Shown one piece after another: positions 1 through 5,643 of a stretch of DNA of 6,865 nt (positions are counted from its first letter, which is position 1; each line of letters begins with the position of its first letter). Source of the stretch: Anaerolineales bacterium (GTDB lineage: Bacteria > Chloroflexota > Anaerolineae > Anaerolineales > UBA6663). The notes under the pieces were generated by a model, which searched no databases, was not told where the DNA came from, and saw only the letters and a program-made list of their open reading frames with translations. Where the stretch lies: positions 1 to 6,865 of the forward strand of contig JAEURL010000418.1 of NCBI GenBank assembly GCA_016789165.1, read 5' to 3'. The position numbers and the translations under genes were made by a program.

Positions 1-380
1 CCGCCGGTCTGATACGGCGTGGCGCTGTTCAGGCCGGTGGCCTCGGACAGGAAGAAGACGCGCCCGTCCACGGCGCCCACCACCAGCACGCCGTCGGCGA
101 TGACGGGCTGGGCGCGGTGGGCCAGGGCCACGCCCAGGTCCCGCTTCCACTTGGGCGTGTACGAGAACGGCCCGCTGAAGGTGGTCAGGTTGCTGTTGTG
201 CCCGGTGTGCTTGACGTCGCGCTGCAGCTGCGGCCAATCGCCGGCCGCCTGTTCGCCCTCCTGGGCGGCGGCCGGCGGCAGAAGGCCCTGCCAGGCGAAG
301 GCCAGGGCTAGGCCCAGGACCACGCCCAGCGCCAGCAGGCGGCCGGGATGGCGGGGCAGCGAAAGAGTACCGACTCGCAT
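1..380 (-). CDS. Exported PQQ-like beta-propeller repeat protein, N-terminal part
   Basis: Partial gene. The start is inside the window, the frame is open to the window edge, and the first 126 residues are visible. The ATG at 380 is favoured because a GGAGG ribosome binding site sits five bases upstream. Residues 1-40 look like a secretory signal peptide: a basic start (MRVGTLSLPRHPGR), a Leu/Val/Ala core, and a likely cleavage site near PPAAAQ. The mature start carries DWPQLQRDVKHTG, then PKWKRDLG, QPVIADGVLVVG and VDGRVFFLSEATG. These match the opening blade of PQQ-like (PQQ_2/PQQ_3) propellers, whose repeats usually read as W..DLG, a short strand with VY/VVG, then DG..YALDA.TG. Such proteins are extracytoplasmic. 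Some are PQQ dehydrogenases but many are structural or binding propellers of unknown role, and no cofactor ligand can be judged from this fragment. It follows the GH39-like gene in the same direction but lies beyond a terminator, so it may be expressed separately. The family call is good; the function is unknown. Confidence 0.8.
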   Translation of the reverse strand, partial: MRVGTLSLPRHPGRLLALGVVLGLALAFAWQGLLPPAAAQEGEQAAGDWPQLQRDVKHTGHNSNLTTFSGPFSYTPKWKRDLGVALAHRAQPVIADGVLVVGAVDGRVFFLSEATGLNSATPYQTG

Positions 381-385
381 AACAA

Positions 386-390
386 CCTCC
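386..390 (-). promoter_or_regulatory. Ribosome binding site of the beta-propeller gene
   Basis: On the minus strand GGAGG is followed by TTGTT and then the ATG at 380. This full-strength Shine-Dalgarno at five-base spacing fixes the start of the partial propeller gene. Confidence 0.8.
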
Positions 391-415
391 GGCAAGAGTA
401 ACAACGGGTGGATAG

Positions 416-452
416 AAAAAAAGCGGCCGGCGGCTCCGCCTACGGGCCGGCC
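416..452 (-). terminator. Rho-independent terminator after the GH39-like gene
   Basis: Read on the minus strand, the arm GGCCGGC (452-446) pairs with GCCGGCC (431-425). The intervening segment can itself form a short GGC/GCC hairpin around GGA. After the right arm come GC and then seven T (422-416). A GC-only stem followed at once by a T tract is the classical intrinsic terminator form. The left arm lies in the last codons of the GH39-like gene, and the stop TAG (442-440) is in the loop. The run of seven A/T stands out in otherwise GC-rich sequence. No folding energy was computed. Confidence 0.75.
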
Positions 453-2929
453 CACACGGTAAACGACTGCGGCGCGGTCTGCGTCCCGTCCGAGGCCTGC
501 ACGGTGACGGCGGCCGCGCCGCCCGCCCCGGCCGGCGGCGTCCACTGGATGAAGCCGGAGGCCGCGTCGATGGTCATGCCGGCCGGCGCCTCGGCCAAGC
601 TGTACGTCACCGGGCCGCCGTTCGGGTCCTGGGCATCCGCGTTGTAGCGCCAGACGTAGCCGGGCGGCGCGAAGAGCGCGGCCGGCTGGGACGTGAACTG
701 CGGCGCCAGGTCGGTTTCGGCCGGCGCCACCGTGAGCGTGAAGGTCTGCTCGACGGCCTGCGGCGCGCCGTGGGCGCTCTCGGCGCGCAGGGTCACGCTG
801 TACTCGCCCGGCGCGGCCGGCGTCCCGGTCAGCAGCCCGCCGCTGAGCTGCAGCCCCGGCGGGCCCGCCACCAGGCTGTAGGTGAGGTGCGGCAGGGAAT
901 CGACCGCCTGCTCCGGCGCGTCCGAGTCGTAGGCCTGGGCCAGGTAGAAATAGGGCCGGCCGGCCACCGCCTGCGTGACCGGCTCGGTGACGAAGTACGG
1001 GGCGTCCGCGCCCGTGGTCTCGCGCGCCAGCGTGGGCAGGCGCGTCAGGCCGCGCACCGCCACCAGCTCGGCCGGCACCCAGACCTTCACCCGGCCGGCC
1101 TCGTTGCGCAGCGGCTGGGCGTTGCCGAACGAGTCCACCAGCCAGACCCGGTCGGCCGGGTCGGTCTCCAGCACCACTTCGCGGTCCTGCCCCGCGTCGC
1201 CGGTGTTGCGCCACAGGAAGACCAGATACTCCGCGCCGACGCGGTAGATGTACCCATCGGCGCCGGTATAGACGGTATCGGGGGTGGCCGCCTGCGCGGC
1301 CGGCAGATCCGTGTTGGGAATGCGCGTCAGCCCGCGCGCGCCGTACAGCAGGTCCGTGATCCCGCGGAAGTCCGCGACCTTGTGGTTGAGCTCGTCGTGC
1401 AGGTCCTCTTCCAGCGGCCCGGTCCAGTGCCGGTGCACGGCCCACTGGATCTCCCAGTTGGCGTTGTAGTGCATGGCGATGAACAAATCGGCGCCCAGGC
1501 AGGGCTCGGCCGGGTTGTAGTAGCCGGGCACCCAGGCCGCGCCCAGCCGCGCCTCCAGGCAGAAGGCGCGCACCATGTGCTTGTTGACCCCGCTGTGCAG
1601 GTCCGCATCCGGGCCGGTGGGAAAGCCGCTGAACATGTAGCCCGTGTACTCCGACGGCCCGCCGAACGTGGTGCCGTTGGCTTCGGTGTCCCAGAACGGG
1701 CGCGTCAGGCCGGCCGCGGCCAGCCGCGCCTGGTAGGCGGAGGGCGGCGCATTGCCGTTGCGCACCCGGACGGTGTTGTGCCCGCTGAGCACGTCCCAGA
1801 AACCCTGGTACTCGGGCTGGAGCAGCCGGTCCAGGTGCTGGTTGCCCTGCGCGCTGTAGAACTCGCCGGCGATGATCTGGACGCCGGGGTCCACGGCCTT
1901 GAGGGTCTGGGACATGCGCTGCAGCACGCCCACGTACTCTTCCGGCGAGAACTTGCTGTAGCCGCCGCCCTCCACTTCGTTGCCGATAGTCCAGTAGCGG
2001 ATCTTCCCGGCGTAGTAGGTCTGGATCTTGCGCAGGCCGGCGTAGAACGGCCCGTCCGGGTTCTCGGGCTCGGCGATGTCGGTGTAGTGGTTGACCAGCT
2101 TGAAGATCGGGCGCAGCCCCAGCTCATGGGCCCGGTTGAGGAAGGCCTCGAAGCCGGGGCTGATGCGGCCGGCGTCCGGGTCGCTGCTGCGGCCGATGTC
2201 GTTGATGTTGTGCGCCTGGGCCCAGTCAAAGTAGAAGCGGCTGCTGATCGGGAAATCGAAGTGGAACCAGCGCAGGCCGATCCGGTAGAACTCGTCGGCC
2301 ATGGCCGCGCCCTGGTCGATCTTGTCCACCGACGTGATCAGGCCGAAGGGCCAGGTGAGCGGGTCCGCCACCTGCGGCGGGGGGTCCACCAGCAGCACCC
2401 GCTGCGGCGGCAGATCGGCGTAGGTGAGCAGATACAGGCCTTTGCGCGTCAGGCCGGTGGTGGGGAAGACGGCCAGGCGGCCGGCCTCGCCCGCGTCATA
2501 GACCGCGCCCGTCCCCGGATAGGTCTCGCCGGGCAGGGACTCGCGGTCCCCCTGGAGCCAGGCCAAGGTATACGTCAGGCTGCCCGTGGGGACCGTGACC
2601 GGCATCAGGAGGGGGTCGCCCAGGAAGTAGACGCCCCCGGTGGCGAGCGGCGGCAGGACCGTCGGCAGGGCCGGCAGCGGGCCGGCGGCCGGCGCCGGGG
2701 CCGGGGCGGAGGCGGTGGCCGCGGCGGCCGGCTGGGACGTCGGCGCGGGGCCAGCGGCCGATGTGGCCGTGGCCGCCGGCGCGGCCGGCGTCAGAGCCTG
2801 GACGGGCGGCGCGGTGGGACTGGCCGGCGCGGCCTGGCCGCAGGCGGCGGCCAGGAACAGCCCGGCCGCCAGATAGCGAACATTGCGGCGGAGCGCGCCA
2901 AAGCGGGCCCCGCGGAGGTTGGGCGGCAT
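440..2929 (-). CDS. Lipoprotein glycoside hydrolase, GH39/GH5-like (clan GH-A type), with two C-terminal putative-Ig domains
   Basis: An 829-residue exported enzyme, predicted to be tethered to the membrane surface. The ATG at 2929 is supported by GGAG (2939-2936) six bases upstream. Residues 10-30 form a short hydrophobic signal ending in LAAAC, with Cys30 the likely lipidated residue. Residues 31-90 are an Ala/Pro/Thr linker. Residues about 95-185 look like a beta-rich N-terminal domain. Residues about 190-530 form the catalytic barrel: WFHFDFPISSRFYFDW, LGLRPIFKLVNHY, then YWTIGNEVEGG with Glu318 as likely acid/base, and RPFWDTEANGT with Glu416 as likely nucleophile. Asn-Glu on strand 4 and Glu on strand 7 are the clan GH-A signature of retaining glycosidases. 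Residues about 545-635 are a beta domain of the type that often follows GH39/GH5 barrels. Residues about 643-736 and 742-829 are He_PIG-like Ig domains (GPPGLQLSGGLLTGTP; APAGMTIDAASGFIQWTP). Besides Cys30 the only cysteines are Cys457 and Cys477, a possible disulfide. It lies 83 bases after the DUF5060 enzyme and is probably co-transcribed with it. Substrate and exact GH family are not identified. Confidence 0.85.
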   Translation of the reverse strand: MPPNLRGARFGALRRNVRYLAAGLFLAAACGQAAPASPTAPPVQALTPAAPAATATSAAGPAPTSQPAAAATASAPAPAPAAGPLPALPTVLPPLATGGVYFLGDPLLMPVTVPTGSLTYTLAWLQGDRESLPGETYPGTGAVYDAGEAGRLAVFPTTGLTRKGLYLLTYADLPPQRVLLVDPPPQVADPLTWPFGLITSVDKIDQGAAMADEFYRIGLRWFHFDFPISSRFYFDWAQAHNINDIGRSSDPDAGRISPGFEAFLNRAHELGLRPIFKLVNHYTDIAEPENPDGPFYAGLRKIQTYYAGKIRYWTIGNEVEGGGYSKFSPEEYVGVLQRMSQTLKAVDPGVQIIAGEFYSAQGNQHLDRLLQPEYQGFWDVLSGHNTVRVRNGNAPPSAYQARLAAAGLTRPFWDTEANGTTFGGPSEYTGYMFSGFPTGPDADLHSGVNKHMVRAFCLEARLGAAWVPGYYNPAEPCLGADLFIAMHYNANWEIQWAVHRHWTGPLEEDLHDELNHKVADFRGITDLLYGARGLTRIPNTDLPAAQAATPDTVYTGADGYIYRVGAEYLVFLWRNTGDAGQDREVVLETDPADRVWLVDSFGNAQPLRNEAGRVKVWVPAELVAVRGLTRLPTLARETTGADAPYFVTEPVTQAVAGRPYFYLAQAYDSDAPEQAVDSLPHLTYSLVAGPPGLQLSGGLLTGTPAAPGEYSVTLRAESAHGAPQAVEQTFTLTVAPAETDLAPQFTSQPAALFAPPGYVWRYNADAQDPNGGPVTYSLAEAPAGMTIDAASGFIQWTPPAGAGGAAAVTVQASDGTQTAPQSFTVWAGP

Positions 2930-2934
2930 GGATT

Positions 2935-2939
2935 TCTCC
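2935..2939 (-). promoter_or_regulatory. Ribosome binding site of the GH39-like gene
   Basis: On the minus strand TGGAGAAATCCATG places GGAGA just before the ATG, with six bases between GGAG-A and the start. It supports the start at 2929, which also gives a complete lipoprotein signal. Confidence 0.7.
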
Positions 2940-3012
2940 AGACGAGCACTGGTCTATTGATTATGCCGGCCGGCCCGCCCGCCCACGATAAGACATTGGG
3001 GCCATTGACAGC

Positions 3013-5631
3013 TCAGGGCACCGGAAAGGTCCCCAGCTTCACGGCCGTATCGGTGGCCAGGTTGGTGATGGTCAGGGTGACGGCGCCGCGGGCGTCGGCG
3101 ACGGCCGTGGTCTGGCGCTGGACGCCGGCGGTGCAGGCGCCCGGCGCCTGGCCGGAGCAGGTCTCCCACCAGGCCACCGGCACCGTCGCGCCGGGCAGGA
3201 AGCCGGTTACGGTGATGGTGCCGCTGACCGGCGCGATGGCGCGGTGGGTGACCGTGTTGCGCCAGGTGTGATTGGCGTTGTCGATCCACAGGTAGGCGCG
3301 CCGGCCGGCCGGGTCTTTCTGGCCGAGGGCGCGCAGGCCGGCGCCGCTGACCACGGGCGCGGCGTCCACAAACGCGCCGGAGTTGAACGGGATGCCGGCC
3401 ATGAAGGCGCTGAAGCGCCGATAAACCGGGTACAGGCGGTTGGCCGTGATCTCGTCCGTGTACCAGTAGATGTCGGTCAGGCCGCCGGGGCCGGCCTGGG
3501 CGAACAGGAATTTGTGCAGCCAGACGCCGTTCAGGTCGCCCAGCAGGGCCGGGTCCGACTCCTGGCCGCCCGAGCCGAGCACCGTCAGGGCCGCCTCGCC
3601 GCGCACGATGGGCTTGCCGGGGCTGCGCGCCCAGGCGTTCAGGCTGTGCTCGAGGTGGAAGAGGGCCGAGTCGTCCAGCATGGCCGACAGGTAGCAATTC
3701 TGGTTGCTGCCGCAGCGCGCGCGCACGGCCGGATCGCGGATATCGTCCGGGGCGTTCAGCCAGGTGGTATCGGAATAGGCGTGAAAGTCGGCGTAATCGA
3801 CGTTCGGGTAGGCGGCGTTGGCCCAGAAGGTCTCGTTCGGGAAGGAGTGCCAGAACGAGGTGGTGACCAGGTGGCGGTTCGGGTCGTAGGTGTGGATGGA
3901 GCGCCCGAACGCCTCGGCCGCCTGGTAGTGGTAGACGTCGAATGGGTCGCCCTCGTTGAGCAGCTCCCACGAATGCACGGCCGTGGAATAGCCCCAGCGG
4001 GCGGACAGGTAGCGCCAATAGTATTCCTGCAGCCGGCGGCTCTTGGTGGGCCGGCTCCCATCCAGGGGATCGATCGCGTAGAAGTTGTCATCGCTGGGGT
4101 CGGCGGCCACGGTGCCATCCGGCTGGATGTAGCTCAGGATGCCGTCCTGCTTCTCGGAGGCCACCAGCTTGAGGAAGACGCCGCGCTCGGCGGCCCGGTC
4201 CAGGATGGTGTCCCAGCGCCAGGCGGCGGCCGGGTCCATATAGAGGTGGTAGTTCATGTCCCCGCGCACCAGGAGGTTCGGGCCGCCCGGCGCCGCCGTC
4301 ACGCGCACTTCGTCGATGTAGGCGGTGCCGCCGGTCACGTTCTCCAGCGCCAGGGTGAAGAAGTCGCTGGTCCCCAGCACCACGTCTTCCGGCAGGGTGA
4401 AGGTGGCCGTGTACTCGGTCCAATCGCGCGTGCCGCTCCAATAGGGCGAGAGCGAGCGCAGGCCGTTGGCGGGGTTGCCGCAGATCCCTTTCGGCCAGGC
4501 GCCGAGCTTGGCGGCCAGGCCAAAAGGCTGGCCGGCCACGCGCGGGCCGGTCACGCCCTCCAGCCGGGCGCGGATCAGCAGTTGATAAGTGACCCCGCCC
4601 TTGAGCGCGGCCTTGGCGCCCTCGCCAAAGCCCTCAAAAATGCAGGGCGAATCGCCAGCGCCCACGATGCGGGCGGAGACGTCCTTGCCCGGCGCGGCCG
4701 GCGTGAAGACCAGGCTGGAGTTGGCCCAGGTATCCCAGAACCAGAAGCCCAGCCCGTAGACGCCGGTGGCGCCCAGCCAGGCGCGCAGCAGGGTGACGCC
4801 ATTGGCCTGGAAGGTGTCAAACAGGGTTTCGACGCGCGTGTGGTCGGCGAAGGCGATCTGGTGGCCGAGACCCAGGAAGGGCGTGCCGTCCGAGAACTCG
4901 AAGTAGCGCGTGTCCGTCGGGCTGACACGCAGAAAGCCGTGCACACCGGACCGGGCGGCCGTGGCCGTGAAGCTGCCGCTGGCCGTCTCCACCCAGGCCG
5001 AACACGGAACGACGCCGGCCGGGCAGAGCGTGGCATCCTGGGCGCGCACCTTGTACCGCCACACGCCGGCCGCCGTGGGCGCGAAACGCACCCGCCAGCC
5101 CGGGGCGCCGGCCGGGTACAGGCCCTCCCCCTCGCCGATGGTCAGCCGCTCGTAGGCCTGGTAGCGGAAGGCCGGCACCCGCCGGGCCTGGGCCCAATCC
5201 GTGACGCCCGGCGGCAGGAACAGGCCTTCCACCGTGATCCCCACCCGGCCCGGCAGGCCGGGCGGCGGCGCCGGGTCATAGGGAAAATCGGGGCGCGTGG
5301 CCGCCGAGCCCGCCACCGTGAAGGCCAGCTCGAATTTGTCGTACAGCGGCACGCTGGCGCGGTTGGCGAGCGGCGCGCCCAGGCTCAGGCTGCCGGTGGG
5401 CGGGATGGTGACGGGCGGCGCGCTCTGCGTGATGAGCGGCAGAAAGACCTGGCGGGTGGCCGTGGCCGCGGCCGACGGGCTGGCCGGCGGCTCGGCGCTG
5501 GGCGTGTCCCCGGCCGGGGTCTGGGCCAGCGCCGGGGCCGGGGGCACGGGCGAGAGCGCGGCCGGCGCCGGCCCGCACATCGTCAACACCAGCGCCAGGC
5601 CGGGCGCCAGCCGCAGCCACCAACGCGTCAT
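3013..5631 (-). CDS. Exported DUF5060-type glycoside hydrolase (clan GH-A-like barrel) with an inserted carbohydrate-binding-like module
   Basis: An 872-residue predicted extracellular glycosidase. The ATG at 5631 shares its A with the stop of the preceding gene (TGATG), and GGTGAG (5643-5638) lies six bases upstream. The N-terminus (MTRWWLRLAPGLALVLTMCG) is a signal peptide. Cys19 could be lipidated, but Met at -1 is unusual; PAPALAQ near residue 37 is an alternative ordinary cleavage site. An Ala/Pro/Thr linker and QVFLPLITQ (61-69) follow. Residues about 93-225 match the DUF5060 type: LYDKFELAF, VEGLFLPPG, a Trp/Arg strand at WRVRFAPTAAGVWRYKVRA, then GSFTATA. HGFLRVSPTDTRYFEFSDGTPFLGLGH leads into the barrel. 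Barrel strands include VTLLRAWLG and GVFLKLVAS; SWELLNEGD gives Glu560 as likely acid/base, YADFHAYSDTTW resembles strand 6, and KPIVRGEAALT gives Glu679 as likely nucleophile. Residues about 305-447 interrupt the barrel with a jelly-roll module (YQLLIRAR; DWTEYTATFTLPED; GGTAYIDEVRV). Residues about 765-872 are a C-terminal beta-sandwich (RAYLWIDNANHTWRN). Apiosidase-like (DUF4038/GH140) and GH5-like enzymes are the nearest families I can suggest; the substrate is unknown. Confidence 0.85.
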   Translation of the reverse strand: MTRWWLRLAPGLALVLTMCGPAPAALSPVPPAPALAQTPAGDTPSAEPPASPSAAATATRQVFLPLITQSAPPVTIPPTGSLSLGAPLANRASVPLYDKFELAFTVAGSAATRPDFPYDPAPPPGLPGRVGITVEGLFLPPGVTDWAQARRVPAFRYQAYERLTIGEGEGLYPAGAPGWRVRFAPTAAGVWRYKVRAQDATLCPAGVVPCSAWVETASGSFTATAARSGVHGFLRVSPTDTRYFEFSDGTPFLGLGHQIAFADHTRVETLFDTFQANGVTLLRAWLGATGVYGLGFWFWDTWANSSLVFTPAAPGKDVSARIVGAGDSPCIFEGFGEGAKAALKGGVTYQLLIRARLEGVTGPRVAGQPFGLAAKLGAWPKGICGNPANGLRSLSPYWSGTRDWTEYTATFTLPEDVVLGTSDFFTLALENVTGGTAYIDEVRVTAAPGGPNLLVRGDMNYHLYMDPAAAWRWDTILDRAAERGVFLKLVASEKQDGILSYIQPDGTVAADPSDDNFYAIDPLDGSRPTKSRRLQEYYWRYLSARWGYSTAVHSWELLNEGDPFDVYHYQAAEAFGRSIHTYDPNRHLVTTSFWHSFPNETFWANAAYPNVDYADFHAYSDTTWLNAPDDIRDPAVRARCGSNQNCYLSAMLDDSALFHLEHSLNAWARSPGKPIVRGEAALTVLGSGGQESDPALLGDLNGVWLHKFLFAQAGPGGLTDIYWYTDEITANRLYPVYRRFSAFMAGIPFNSGAFVDAAPVVSGAGLRALGQKDPAGRRAYLWIDNANHTWRNTVTHRAIAPVSGTITVTGFLPGATVPVAWWETCSGQAPGACTAGVQRQTTAVADARGAVTLTITNLATDTAVKLGTFPVP

Positions 5632-5643
5632 CAGCGGCTCACC
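5629..5643 (-). promoter_or_regulatory. Overlapping stop/start (TGATG) with a moderate Shine-Dalgarno
   Basis: The stop TGA of the upstream modular protein (5633-5631) and the ATG of the DUF5060 enzyme (5631-5629) share one A. GGTGAG at 5643-5638 lies inside the last codons of the upstream gene, six bases before the ATG. This layout normally means one transcript and translational coupling, so the two proteins would be made together. It also rules out a promoter between the two genes other than inside the upstream coding region. Confidence 0.75.

Noticed and set aside
19..647. Small plus-strand open frames across the propeller gene start and the terminator
   Set aside because: They run through the terminator and antisense to two supported genes, and their translations (Pro/Ser/Arg-rich) show no domain.
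2660..2839. Ala/Pro/Thr-rich stretch as a tandem DNA repeat
   Set aside because: It is low-complexity protein linker after the lipobox. I see no regular repeat unit at the DNA level.
2965..2974. Palindrome GCCGGCCGGC as a terminator of the DUF5060 gene
   Set aside because: It has no loop and no T tract, and the same word occurs several times inside coding sequence in this window.
2930..3012. Possible promoter between the two hydrolase genes (CATAAT at 2965-2960)
   Set aside because: The hexamer is close to a -10 box, but no -35 element lies at proper spacing; the region behind it is a GC palindrome. The short gap fits co-transcription better.
770..3271. Plus-strand open frame of 833 codons opposite the GH39-like gene
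   Set aside because: The translation is rich in Arg, Gln, Gly and Val with no recognisable domain or signal. It is the antisense shadow expected in GC-rich DNA opposite a gene with clear domains.
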